From Bifidobacterium aquikefiri (GTDB lineage: Bacteria; Actinomycetota; Actinomycetes; Actinomycetales; Bifidobacteriaceae): a stretch of 64,000 bases of DNA. The notes under the pieces were generated by a model. It ran no database searches. It was not told the DNA's origin and worked only from the letters and a program-made list of their open reading frames with translations. This document shows, in pieces, positions 8,755-16,885 of this stretch. Positions within the stretch are counted from its first letter, which is position 1. Every line of letters starts with the position of its first letter. The position numbers and the translations under genes were made by a program. The stretch spans positions 62,001 through 126,000 of the forward strand of contig NZ_MWXA01000001.1 in assembly GCF_002259795.1 (NCBI RefSeq), read 5' to 3'.

Positions 8755-10032
8755 TTAGTGTGCGTTTTTGATGGCTGTGATGATGGCTCCGCTGGCGATT
8801 GTGAGGATTCCTGAAGTTATGAATACTGCTGGGTAGCCGGATAGGGAGATGCTTGTTGCTGCGGCGATTGGTCCGAGTGCGATTGCGCTGAGGTCGGCGA
8901 CGTTGATCAGGCTCAGGTCTCGGGCTCGGCGTTCGCTGTCGGGGAGTAGGTGAATGGCCATGGTCATGCTTGTGGAGGCGTATGCGCCATATCCTAGGCC
9001 GGTGAGTATGGCGAGGATGGTCACTCCGGTCCAGCTGCCGGTCACCGCTCCGAGCACGGCTCCTATGGCGAATGCGAGTGTGGCAGTCACCAGACACCAC
9101 TTGAAACGACCAGTTCGGTCGGTCAGAGATCCCGCGAATATCGCGGCCACGATGACACATGGTGCATATATTGCCGTCAGCAGCAGCACCCCGTCGTCGG
9201 TGGTCCGACCGGGGTGCTGCGCGGCATAGTGAATCACGTCCTGAAGATAATAGAACAGGTAGGCCAACGCCATGTTCTGGCCGAGTCCGAACAGAATCCT
9301 GTGTGCACAGACCAGCCAGAAATCCTTGCTCCGCGGAATCATATGCTCCCAATACATACGTTTCTTCGTTCTGGAGTGGGCTTGTGGAACCGTGTGGTCG
9401 TTGCGAAGTGTGGTGATGAAGCACAACTGTGCGATGCAGATCAGTCCCCCAAGGATCATGTATACCTGGCTGGGTGATGAGACAAGGGTCTGAACGCCAG
9501 TTCCGAGTACCGGAGCGGCGGCAGCGGCAATCCCGAGGCAAGCGGATGCCATGCCGCGATGTCGTTCTGGTACCACGTCGGGTATCGTGGCCGACGTTGG
9601 GGCCATGAGCATGTTTGCACCCACTTGAAGCAGCGTCCACCAAAGAGTCAGTTCTAAGATCGATCTGGAATGTCCGATGATGATTGAAATCGGAAGGATC
9701 AGTGCCATCCCTCCCAGTAGCCAAGGGATTCTCCTGCCGAATCGGGTTCTGGTTCTATCGCTCAGATGTCCTATGAGCGGGTTCGTGACTATGCCGACGA
9801 TTCCTGCGATGCCCGTTACAAGCGCGAGACCAAACACCTTGTTCCCGGGGGCGATGCTGTCGACCTGATTGGGGATGGTGCTCAGAACAGGGCCAAGGAT
9901 GATTGCCCACATGCTCGTACTGGCGGCGACGAGTGCAGGATAGTATGCGCGACCGATGATCGGTGGTGACGTGATGGCGTTGCTCATTGTTCCTGCCATC
10001 GGCACCAGCTTTGAGACAGGGGGAAGATGCAC
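8755..10032 (-). CDS. MFS transporter under TetR control
   Basis: A 425-residue MFS protein with 12 predicted spans. The motif A loop reads 'NPLIGHLSDRTRTRFGRRIPWLL', and a second half-repeat has 'GSLTDRTGRF'. The 'GHLSDRT..R.GRRRPwll' form is common in sugar/cation or drug transporters of the GPH-like and MFS groups. Its start lies 9 bases from a 30-base palindrome that is repeated in front of the TetR and hydrolase genes, so it is probably repressed by that regulator and may move the substrate or inducer of the hydrolase. Direction of transport is unknown. Confidence 0.85.
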   Translation of the reverse strand: MHLPPVSKLVPMAGTMSNAITSPPIIGRAYYPALVAASTSMWAIILGPVLSTIPNQVDSIAPGNKVFGLALVTGIAGIVGIVTNPLIGHLSDRTRTRFGRRIPWLLGGMALILPISIIIGHSRSILELTLWWTLLQVGANMLMAPTSATIPDVVPERHRGMASACLGIAAAAAPVLGTGVQTLVSSPSQVYMILGGLICIAQLCFITTLRNDHTVPQAHSRTKKRMYWEHMIPRSKDFWLVCAHRILFGLGQNMALAYLFYYLQDVIHYAAQHPGRTTDDGVLLLTAIYAPCVIVAAIFAGSLTDRTGRFKWCLVTATLAFAIGAVLGAVTGSWTGVTILAILTGLGYGAYASTSMTMAIHLLPDSERRARDLSLINVADLSAIALGPIAAATSISLSGYPAVFITSGILTIASGAIITAIKNAH

Positions 10033-10040
10033 GAGCGAAG

Positions 10041-10070
10041 ATTTATATTGACCATATGGCCAATATAAAT
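10041..10070. promoter_or_regulatory. Palindromic operator, likely TetR site 1
   Basis: A 30-base palindrome with a single symmetric mismatch, containing the arm CATATGGCCAATAT. It sits just upstream of the MFS gene start. The same arm recurs at 10789-10815 beside the TetR gene, which marks both as sites for that regulator. Confidence 0.75.
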
Positions 10071-10112
10071 CATCATTCTTTCCAGTTCCCTGAAAAGTTT
10101 CTTGAATTTACA

Positions 10113-10718
10113 TCACGCGTTCGTGATCGTAACGAAACCGAAACCGGCAAGCATGGCGTTCATGATCTCGACCATGCGCTTGGCGGGAATGCGATCAGGA
10201 TACATCGCGACTTGCGCGCCGAGTCCATCGAGGGTCGAGATAATTGTTTCCGCAACAAGAGTCGGATCGGGGCCATCAAGATGTTCCTGCGCCTGCGCGC
10301 CCTTGATCAGGAGTTCGAGCGCCCGTCTCCACTCGGTGTAAGAGCGCCAGCGCTCCTCGGCCAACTCTGGATTTCCAATCGCATATGCCCAGAATGCAAG
10401 CTCTATCTGCTCTCCAACCCTGCCTTCGTCGTCTACGGGGAGAGCGTCATAGACGGCTTGTTGCAGGGCCTCGGCACCTGAAAGTCCATTGAGATTCGCA
10501 TCTATGCGATCGGCAAGCTGCTGATATGAACGTTGCAGTGCGGCTCGCAGTATTTCGTTCTTCCCATTGAAATAGTGAGAGATGATCCCATGGGAGACCC
10601 CCGCCTCTTTTGCGATTTCGCGCGTCGTCGCTCCTGAAAGGCCGGCTCGCGATACCACTCGGAGACATGCGTCGACGATTTCAAGGCGACGTGCCGAGTG
10701 ATTGACGATCTTGCTCAT
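10113..10718 (-). CDS. TetR-family transcriptional regulator (BetI-like)
   Basis: A DNA-binding repressor of about 200 residues. The HTH is textbook TetR: 'RLEIVDACLRVVSRAGLSGATTREIAKEAGVSHG', then 'IISHYFNGKNEILRAAL'. The remainder is an all-helical ligand and dimer domain resembling the BetI-type C-terminal domain. The ATG at 10718 (MSKIVN) is preferred over an in-frame ATG at 10745 because the family begins close to 'RR.EI..A'. It lies between the MFS gene and the divergent amidinohydrolase gene, and both flanking promoters carry the same palindrome, so it is the local regulator and probably autoregulated. Confidence 0.9.
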   Translation of the reverse strand: MSKIVNHSARRLEIVDACLRVVSRAGLSGATTREIAKEAGVSHGIISHYFNGKNEILRAALQRSYQQLADRIDANLNGLSGAEALQQAVYDALPVDDEGRVGEQIELAFWAYAIGNPELAEERWRSYTEWRRALELLIKGAQAQEHLDGPDPTLVAETIISTLDGLGAQVAMYPDRIPAKRMVEIMNAMLAGFGFVTITNA

Positions 10719-10788
10719 GCTTGCAAGCATAGCGAGCAGATGCACTCGGGCAAGTTCATCGAAGCTTGACGCATTTTGGGATTTCGTT

Positions 10789-10815
10789 TATGTTGTACAT
10801 ATGGCCAATATTGCC
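10789..10815. promoter_or_regulatory. Palindromic operator, likely TetR site 2
   Basis: An imperfect palindrome, TATGTTG..CATATGG..CAATATT, with the right arm CATATGGCCAATAT identical to that of the 10041-10070 site. It lies between the divergent starts of the TetR gene (10718) and the hydrolase gene (10896) and could control both. Confidence 0.7.
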
Positions 10816-10895
10816 GTTAGGATTGGTCCTGTCGAAAAGCGCTGTAGAAGGGTTAGCGGCTTGCATCGGCGGTGACGAAAGATGATAGGAGCATC

Positions 10896-11783
10896 ATGAT
10901 TCACATTGCAAACCCCAGTGACATCGGTGAACTGCGAGAGGCGATTGTCGGACCGTACAAGACATACAACTGGTGGAATCTGATCTGGGGGTCGGTGCGT
11001 TATCCGGACCTAGCCAGCCTTCGATATGTGGAAAACAACACCGTTCGCGTGCCGAATCATGACATTGCCCGCCGTCAGCACGACAAGCTCGTGCAGACTC
11101 TGATCGATTCGGGAGTAAAGGTTCATGCGCTTGCATCCTTGCCGGATGTGGACATTCAGCTGTACCCGAGGGACATTGCGTTCGCGGTCGACGACACGAT
11201 ATTCCTCTCGCGTTCGCGCGATCCAATCAGGAAGAAGGAGCAGAGGGCTCTCGAACCATATCTGACCGAATTTTCGAAAGTCAAGAGAATCGAATCGGGT
11301 CACATCGAAGGCGGCGATGTGATGGTGACCGACGACGTCGTTTTCGTCGGGCTGAGCGAGGCGACCAATCTTCAAGGAATCAGCGCGTTGAGGGAATGTT
11401 TCTCTTGTGCCGGCATCGACAGGGAAATAGTTCCGATTGAGTTCTCTGGCAGGGGCGTCGTCCATCTCGATACGAAGTTCACGATGGTCGGACCGAAGCT
11501 GGGATATATCCACTCTTCGTCACTGACTCCATATTCACGTAGTCAGATCGCTTCCCGTTTCGAACTTATCGAGGCGAACGATATGGAGGCGCGATCGCTG
11601 ATGGTCAATACCGTTGCCCTTGCCCCTGATCGCATCATCATCGACTCGCATGCGCGCCGACTCGCCGATGCCCTGCGCGCCCATGATGTGGAGCCAGTCC
11701 CGTTGGACTTCTCGGAAGTCACCAAGTTCCCGGGTGGATTTCGCTGTGCAACGCTGCCCCTCCGTAGGGATAAGGTCAAATAG
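10896..11783 (+). CDS. Arginine deiminase / dimethylarginine dimethylaminohydrolase family protein
   Basis: About 295 residues of the guanidino-group-modifying superfamily (five-bladed beta/alpha propeller). Signatures are 'YPRDIAFAVDD' (the substrate-binding Asp strand), 'SGHIEGGDVMV', 'GRGVVHLDTKFTMV' carrying the catalytic His, and the C-terminal nucleophile in 'FRCATLPLRR' (Cys about 284). It should hydrolyse a guanidino compound such as arginine, methylated arginine or a related amidine to a ureido product. The ATG at 10896 follows AGGAG by 5 bases. The shared operator with the MFS gene suggests a small uptake/export-and-degradation unit; the exact substrate is not visible. Confidence 0.85.
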   Translation: MIHIANPSDIGELREAIVGPYKTYNWWNLIWGSVRYPDLASLRYVENNTVRVPNHDIARRQHDKLVQTLIDSGVKVHALASLPDVDIQLYPRDIAFAVDDTIFLSRSRDPIRKKEQRALEPYLTEFSKVKRIESGHIEGGDVMVTDDVVFVGLSEATNLQGISALRECFSCAGIDREIVPIEFSGRGVVHLDTKFTMVGPKLGYIHSSSLTPYSRSQIASRFELIEANDMEARSLMVNTVALAPDRIIIDSHARRLADALRAHDVEPVPLDFSEVTKFPGGFRCATLPLRRDKVK

Positions 11784-11800
11784 TCATCGGGCCTTATGTG

Positions 11801-11831
11801 TGATGGGTTGGTTTGGCAGACCAACCCATCA
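11801..11831 (+). terminator. Strong hairpin after the amidinohydrolase gene
   Basis: A perfect 12-bp stem (TGATGGGTTGGT with ACCAACCCATCA) and a 7-base loop, 17 bases past the stop codon. It lacks a clean T-run, so termination efficiency is uncertain. Confidence 0.65.
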
Positions 11832-12016
11832 CCGTGTTGGTCATATTGCTTATGGATCAAGACTCATATCTACGGTTCATATAATCTGAAATCAAGAATA
11901 CGAATTCGGGAATAATGTGCCAATGGTGGCAAATAAGAGAGCGGAAACTTCAGACCCTTATCACGATTTAAAAAGTGGTGCGCAATTCGAATCTGTAAAC
12001 TCGGAACGAATAATGC

Positions 12017-12027
12017 CTGTGGAGCTA
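12017..12027. repeat. tRNA/tmRNA-end-like repeat, copy 1 (partial)
   Basis: CTGTGGAGCTA, shared with 14077-14093 and 18083-18099. Read in reverse it is TAGCTCCACAG, which resembles the 3' end of a tRNA or tmRNA, a usual integration target. It lies upstream of the HipBA module. The gap 11832-12269 otherwise holds the hip promoter and no gene. Confidence 0.4.
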
Positions 12028-12182
12028 CTATGTTTCCAACGTAAAGGTGTCCATGAGATGCCTGCAATCCCATCCTAGAGCCAACCGAGCCGAAGGTTCA
12101 GGTTCAGGTTAAGGTGTCTACTTCCTACGGCTCCTTAGGTAGTAATATGATTGCGAAATGCGTATCCTGATGTTAGCCAAAT

Positions 12183-12250
12183 ATTACATTTTATGAATAT
12201 AATGAATCTATTACATTCATATAATGTTATGACTCCATTACATTATTGAT
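12183..12250. promoter_or_regulatory. AT-rich operator array upstream of hipBA
   Basis: A very AT-rich block with repeated TTACATT and mirror-related ATGAATATAATG / CATTCATATAATG elements, forming several overlapping inverted repeats just before the hipB start. HipB proteins repress their own operon through such palindromes, so this is the expected autoregulatory region. Exact operator borders are not determined. Confidence 0.55.
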
Positions 12251-12269
12251 TGTGCGGGAGGAAATCCTG

Positions 12270-12725
12270 ATGGAGCAATTCGTCGCCAGCATATCTGGCA
12301 TTCATCATATGGCAACAGTCGTGCGCGATGCGCGTTTGGCGCGAGGATGGACGCAGGAAGAACTGGCGGCGCAGTCAGGGTTTTCGAGAGTCTGGATCAA
12401 CCGTTTTGAGCTGACTGCAATTGCCGAGCCGAGTTTCAGCCGCATTCTTACATTGTGCAACATACTTGGCATCAAGCTTACCGTTTCCTATGCAATAGAC
12501 CCAGATGCGGTGGGCAGTAGGGAAACTTCCCAGGGGAGGGCAAAGGAAGGCGCCGCCCGTAGCGGAGAAGGAAACATGGGTGAAAGCATCGGCGACAAGA
12601 TGACGGACGACATGCCGCCGACACGGCAGCGGCGGTCAAGGAATGCCGCGACAATCCTTGAGACACTTGCCCTGCGATCCAAAGAGCAGAGGTCAGGTGG
12701 CATTGGTGAAGAGGAAAGCGCATGA
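12270..12725 (+). CDS. hipB: HipB-like antitoxin, XRE-family regulator
   Basis: About 151 residues. The N-terminal XRE helix-turn-helix is clear: 'VVRDARLARGWTQEELAAQSGFSRVWINRFE', then a hydrophobic helix 'FSRILTLCNILGIKLTV'. The C-terminal half is charged and low-complexity, longer than in E. coli HipB (88 aa). The ATG at 12270 (MEQF) is preferred because GGGAGG lies just upstream; an in-frame start at 12246 exists. The stop overlaps the hipA ATG by 4 bases. It should neutralise HipA and repress the operon through the array upstream. Confidence 0.88.
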   Translation: MEQFVASISGIHHMATVVRDARLARGWTQEELAAQSGFSRVWINRFELTAIAEPSFSRILTLCNILGIKLTVSYAIDPDAVGSRETSQGRAKEGAARSGEGNMGESIGDKMTDDMPPTRQRRSRNAATILETLALRSKEQRSGGIGEEESA

Positions 12726-14032
12726 AATCCAAAGAGCTCGTTGTGTTCCTCGAAGGCAGGCGGATTGGTCTTCTCAGGGAAGAGAACGATGGCAGGCATG
12801 TTTTCGCATACGATATGGGCGAGGATACCGGTGCCTCATTGTCTCTATCCATGCCTCGCCGTGCCAGACCTTGGTCAGGGAAACCAGTGGAGGCCTTCAT
12901 CGACGGTGTGCTTCCAGACGAAAGAGCCATGCGGCAACGCATCGCACGCATATATGATGTCAATGCCAACAACCCGTTCTCTCTGCTGAGCGCCATCGGT
13001 CTGGATTGTGCTGGTGGCGTGCAGTTCGTTCCCATTGACAACATTGATACCTTTGAGCGCGATGCGGGTTTGCAAGAGATTTCAGAGCCTGACATCAGAC
13101 AGCGGCTGATGTCGATTTCAGACAATCGACAAGCCACTTGGCAAGGCGAGGACGAGCATTGGTCGTTGAACGGGGCGCAGGACAAGATTGCACTATGCAG
13201 GCTCAATGACACTTGGTATGAAGCGCAAGGGTCTGCGCCGACCACCCATATCGTCAAGCCAGGCATCATGACCCTGCACGAGCAGGCATTCAACGAATAT
13301 GTTTGCCTGAAAACGATTGAACAGTTGGATTTGCCAGTGTCCAATTCGCAATTCCGCATCTTTGATGGGCTGCCGGCTCTGGTGAGCAAACGCTGGGATC
13401 GAAAATATGTCAAGGACAAGGATGGACGCACGCAAATCCTTAGAATCCATCAGGAAGATCTATGTCAGGCAACCGCTCATCCGTCGGCTGAGAAATATCA
13501 GGCAGAAGGTGGACCCGGGCCTATTGAAATAGTCAGGTGTCTTCGAGACAACGGTTTGGATGAAAGCAGCATCGCTTTGTTCTATATCGCGTTGATATTG
13601 AATTTCCTGATGGCAGGAAGCGATGCCCATGCCAGGAACTATGCGATTACAGAACCGATTGGCGATACTCCGCAGCTTGCACCACTGTATGATGTAGCTT
13701 CCATGTTTGCTTATGACACAAGCCGAAATCAGCGAAAGCTTGCCATGAGCATCGGGGGTGAATACAACTGGGAACGAATAGAACTGAGGCACTGGCGAAA
13801 GCTTGTCAATGATGCCGGTTCCATTGATATCGCTGATCTGGAAGACTTCCTTACGCTGTATTCCAAGCGTTTGCCCGGTGCCTTCGCCGAAGCATCTCAA
13901 ACGGCGCTCGACCTGTCTAAAGATGTCTTGTATGCGGACGATCAAACGCATAACGATCGTGTAGAACTTGTCAATCGGATTCAGAATGGAATCGACAAAC
14001 AATGCGAGCGCGCATTGCAATGGTTTCGATAG
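12722..14032 (+). CDS. hipA: HipA-like serine/threonine kinase toxin
   Basis: A 436-residue kinase toxin, normal length for HipA. Motifs in order: the HipA N-terminal domain, 'SLNGAQDKIALC' (ATP-binding Gly-rich/Lys loop), 'THIVKPG', 'EYVCLKTIEQL', 'HQEDLCQA', the catalytic loop 'GSDAHARNYAI' (about residue 299) and the metal-binding 'APLYDVASMF'. In E. coli HipA phosphorylates GltX, halting translation and giving persistence; the target here is unproven. All core kinase residues appear present, so the toxin is probably active. Tight overlap with hipB supports a functional pair. Confidence 0.9.
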   Translation: MKSKELVVFLEGRRIGLLREENDGRHVFAYDMGEDTGASLSLSMPRRARPWSGKPVEAFIDGVLPDERAMRQRIARIYDVNANNPFSLLSAIGLDCAGGVQFVPIDNIDTFERDAGLQEISEPDIRQRLMSISDNRQATWQGEDEHWSLNGAQDKIALCRLNDTWYEAQGSAPTTHIVKPGIMTLHEQAFNEYVCLKTIEQLDLPVSNSQFRIFDGLPALVSKRWDRKYVKDKDGRTQILRIHQEDLCQATAHPSAEKYQAEGGPGPIEIVRCLRDNGLDESSIALFYIALILNFLMAGSDAHARNYAITEPIGDTPQLAPLYDVASMFAYDTSRNQRKLAMSIGGEYNWERIELRHWRKLVNDAGSIDIADLEDFLTLYSKRLPGAFAEASQTALDLSKDVLYADDQTHNDRVELVNRIQNGIDKQCERALQWFR

Positions 14033-14076
14033 GAATTCAGTTGGTGGAATCTGAAAAGTGGCGAATCAGAACGAAT

Positions 14077-14093
14077 CTGTGGAGCTAGGGAGA
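14077..14093. repeat. tRNA/tmRNA-end-like repeat, copy 2
   Basis: CTGTGGAGCTAGGGAGA, identical over 17 bases to 18083-18099 and over 11 bases to 12017-12027. It lies just downstream of hipA, so copies 1 and 2 bracket hipBA, and copies 2 and 3 bracket the surface-protein and Fic modules. A TGCACCTAAATATGC element at about 14153 also has a near copy at about 17926. No gene is seen in 14033-14307. Confidence 0.5.
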
Positions 14094-14307
14094 GTTGCTG
14101 TAAGGGCTGAATTCGGCATTATTCTGCGGAAACAATGGTTATTGTGTTGACAATGCACCTAAATATGCGCGCCTATTCAAATTGATGCCAGGGTTGATAG
14201 GAGTGAGTCTACTCTCGAAATATCAAAAATATACATGTAGTATATTCTCTCTGTTATGCTGAGTGTCGATTATCTCGATTTTGTTTGAAATGTTGTAAGG
14301 AGACTGC

Positions 14308-16400
14308 ATGAAGAGAAAAAATATGCGGGGGGGGGGGCTTCGTTTTAGCCGTCTCCTGGTGAGTGTGGCCGCTGTGGCGAGTCTGGGGCTTGGGGCGGCG
14401 TTCGTTCCTTCGGCCTTGGCTGTCGAAGAATCTGTCGGGGAACCTCAGGTTGCGGTGACCCCTGCAAGCGAGGTTGATGCGCAATCCGATGGTGCGTTCC
14501 TTCCGGCGGAGACTGCCCCAGTGGTGTTGGGTCCTGATGGGTATTTCAGCGAGATGATCACTGAGACTGAGAGGCTTCCGATGTGGTGGATGCTCGTAAA
14601 GTGGAATTTGGTAGGTCGGGTAGATTGCCGAATGTGGCCGCCAGCGGTACTGTTTCGGTTAATGGCAAGTATCTGGTGTTGGGCAAGGGTGCGCATAGTT
14701 CGAAGATTCGTGATCCGCGTAACGCTCCTTTGGCTGATACAAGTTCGTCTGCTTCGTCTTCGACTGCGCTGGGTGCGGGTGAGGCGTTGCTGTGGGCATC
14801 TGATGTGATGACCACGGGTTTCGCGTTTGATGGGAATGGCACACCGTATACAAACACTTTCGATAGTGCCGACTATGAGTCGAATGTGGCCAGGATATCG
14901 AAGGCGCTTGATGTGGATGCTTATTATTCGTCATTTGAACGCTCGTTGTTTGGTACTGCTACAACGTTGCCGGGTGTGTGCACAGGATCACAAAGTTCGC
15001 CTCCGTTTGATCAGGGTTGTGTTGCCGGGTATGCATTTGGTCAGGCATCTTCACACGGATTGTATCGTGTGTTCCCGTTGTCGGTGGGTGATATGGCTGA
15101 GTATTTCAACGCGAACGATGGTTATGTTCCAGATGATGATTTTAAGCGAGGATGTTCCGACGGTGCTTGTAGTAGTGCTGCTGGCTCTTGGCTGCGTTCT
15201 GCTTCTTGGGACGTGGTGAGCAAAGCTTTCAGCGTGGCGAGTACCGGACTCCCGCTCGCAACCAATGCGTCGTATGCCGGTCCCGGATTGCGACCTGCTC
15301 TTCGCCTGAATCTTGATAATCTGCTGCTGTCGGCATCCAGCAGGGATCAGAGTCAGCGCGTTTCGGATGATTTGCGTCTAACATTTGTCGAGTTGGGTAG
15401 GATGTTACATCCTGGATGGTCGGCTTCGGTTTCCGGTGGTGCCGGTTCGCGCATGTTGAATCTGACGGGTAGTTCCGATATGGGTTCCGATATGGGTTGG
15501 AAGGTCGTTGATCCCGATACGGATACGGTACTGGGTTCAGGTAGGACGAGTAGCGGAGGCAATGTTGCATTGCCCGAAGACGCAATGACCGACGATACTA
15601 AGGACTATGACCTGTATGTGTGGGGTCAGCAGGACGGCAGCGCTGCTGACGGCCTGACAAACAAGGCCACGGAGCCGGTGAAAACCACGATCAGGGGTTG
15701 GCAGATCACAATCCCTGGTACTGATCCTGTTGACCCTTCGGATCCGACCGACCCGGATCCTGGCACCCCAGAGGATCCTGAAGTGCCTGATGACCCTGAT
15801 GACCCTGAGGTTCAAGAAAATCCTGAGGTTCCTGAGGCTCCAGAGGTGCCTTTGGATGTCGTGCCGTTGCCTGAGAGTGGTTTGTCAGGGTCTTCGGGTG
15901 GTGTGCTTTCTGCTGCTTCTGTGGCCACTGCGGGTAGCGCATTCAGATTGTATATCGGTGATGCTGCTGGTGTAGATGAGGGTGACAGGCTTGCGGCGTT
16001 CATCTATTCGACTCCGGTGCGTCTGAAGTCCACGACTGGCTTGAGTGACCTGATCGTGCAGAAGGCTGCCGATGGTCGCCTCTTCGTTGATGTGGTGCTG
16101 CCGGTCGGCTATTCGGGAGATCACAAGGTTGCTTTGTATGACGAGGATGGCGAGTTGCTTGGCTGGGTGCCGGTGAACATCGTTGCGCCGGTTGATGATT
16201 CGGATACCGACAAGTCGGTTCAGAACGCTGCGGACAAGAACGCTTCGAATGCTGCCGGTGATGCTGGCGGTGGTTCGACAGACCTGTATGGCGGTCTGGC
16301 TTCCACCGGTGTCGAAACGAGCACGCTTGTCGCCTTGATTGCCGTGTTCGCTCTTACCGGCGTGGGTCTGGCGATGCTTCGCAGGAAGAGCGCGAAGTAG
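14308..16400 (+). pseudogene. LAxTG-type surface protein gene with G11 tract and frameshift
   Basis: The start (ATG 14308 after AAGGAG) reads through an 11-G run into a good signal peptide ('LLVSVAAVASLGLGAAFVPSALA'-like; cleavage about residue 38). The frame continues to about 14568, then the homologous reading moves to another frame: TETE is followed in the new frame by A-S-D-V-V-D-A-R, consistent with a 2-base AG gain or 1-base loss. The second frame (to 16400) has a DUF6273-like domain ('GSWLRSASWD', 'GPGLRPALRLNL'), a Pro/Asp/Glu-rich wall-spanning linker (about 15715-15860), and the sorting signal 'GLASTG' with a hydrophobic helix and basic tail. If intact it would be sortase-anchored. 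Sequencing error is possible. Confidence 0.75.
14327..14337 (+). repeat. Poly-G tract (11 G) in the signal-peptide coding region
   Basis: Eleven consecutive G residues begin 19 bases after the A of the ATG of the surface-protein gene. At 11 G the signal peptide is in frame; slippage to 10 or 12 would abolish it. Such tracts are known phase-variation sites, including in bifidobacterial pilus genes (recalled knowledge). Confidence 0.85.
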
Positions 16401-16420
16401 TTCTCGATAGCTGTGAGTTC

Positions 16421-16455
16421 AAGGCGCATCCCGTTCTGTTTGGCGGGTGCGCCTT
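16421..16455 (+). terminator. Rho-independent terminator of the surface-protein gene
   Basis: AAGGCGCATCCCG pairs with CGGGTGCGCCTT (one bulged base) around a short loop, followed by TTAT, 20 bases after the stop codon. Confidence 0.8.
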
Positions 16456-16516
16456 TATACGTCCTAGCGTTTGGCGTTGCAACGATGCTTCGCTAATGAT
16501 GAGAAAGAGATGGAAA

Positions 16517-16633
16517 ATGACTGATGTAAGTGCTGACGGTGTGGGCGCTCAGGAGGATCTTCCCTTTGAAGCAAGGGTGTTGCGTGGTCTGATGAAAGAG
16601 CATGATATTTCTCATAAGGAGCTTGCTTCATGA
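16517..16633 (+). pseudogene. Short XRE/DUF6471-like fragment
   Basis: A 38-codon frame (MTDVSADGV...) whose end, 'RVLRGLMKEHDISHKELAS', looks like helices 1-2 of a small HTH regulator and then stops. The recognition helix is missing. It may be the decayed end of an earlier toxin-antitoxin regulator in front of the VbhA/Fic pair. It is too short for a firm call and could be a chance frame. Confidence 0.35.
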
Positions 16634-16705
16634 AATTAGGCAACGGGAACGGGGTGAAGAATGCCGATTGTGGGATAATGGATAATACGAGTTAAGGAGG
16701 GTGTG

Positions 16706-16885
16706 ATGGATGAGCGAACACGTCGGAGCTTGGTTATTCGTGACGGCATGCATTCCGCCGAGCTTGAAGGCGGCCATGTCACTGCTGCTTATCGTCGTGA
16801 TGCGCAGGACTACATCGATGGCCACATCAATGAGGATGATCTGATCCGGCGCACACGAGTCCGATATGGTCTGGAAGCCGCATGA
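16706..16885 (+). CDS. VbhA-like antitoxin of the Fic toxin
   Basis: A 59-residue protein. The helix 'GMHSAELEGGHVT' carries the class I Fic-inhibitory motif (S/T)xxxE(G/N) as S-A-E-L-E-G, whose Glu blocks ATP gamma-phosphate placement in the Fic active site. The rest is the usual VbhA domain with 'YIDGHINEDDLIRRTRVRYG'. The ATG at 16706 is 5 bases after AAGGAGG. Its stop overlaps the Fic start as ATGA, the classic class I arrangement. Confidence 0.88.
   Translation: MDERTRRSLVIRDGMHSAELEGGHVTAAYRRDAQDYIDGHINEDDLIRRTRVRYGLEAA

Noticed and set aside
8564-9724. Long minus-strand frame of 386 codons rich in His, Arg and Pro
   Set aside because: It overlaps the MFS gene in another frame; composition is that of a GC-driven shadow.
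11965-12030. Degenerate tRNA near ATTCGAATC
   Set aside because: A T-loop-like word is present but no acceptor, D or anticodon arms can be folded; treated only as a possible integration scar.
16703-16885. GTG 16703 start for the VbhA antitoxin
   Set aside because: ATG at 16706 has a better distance to AAGGAGG.
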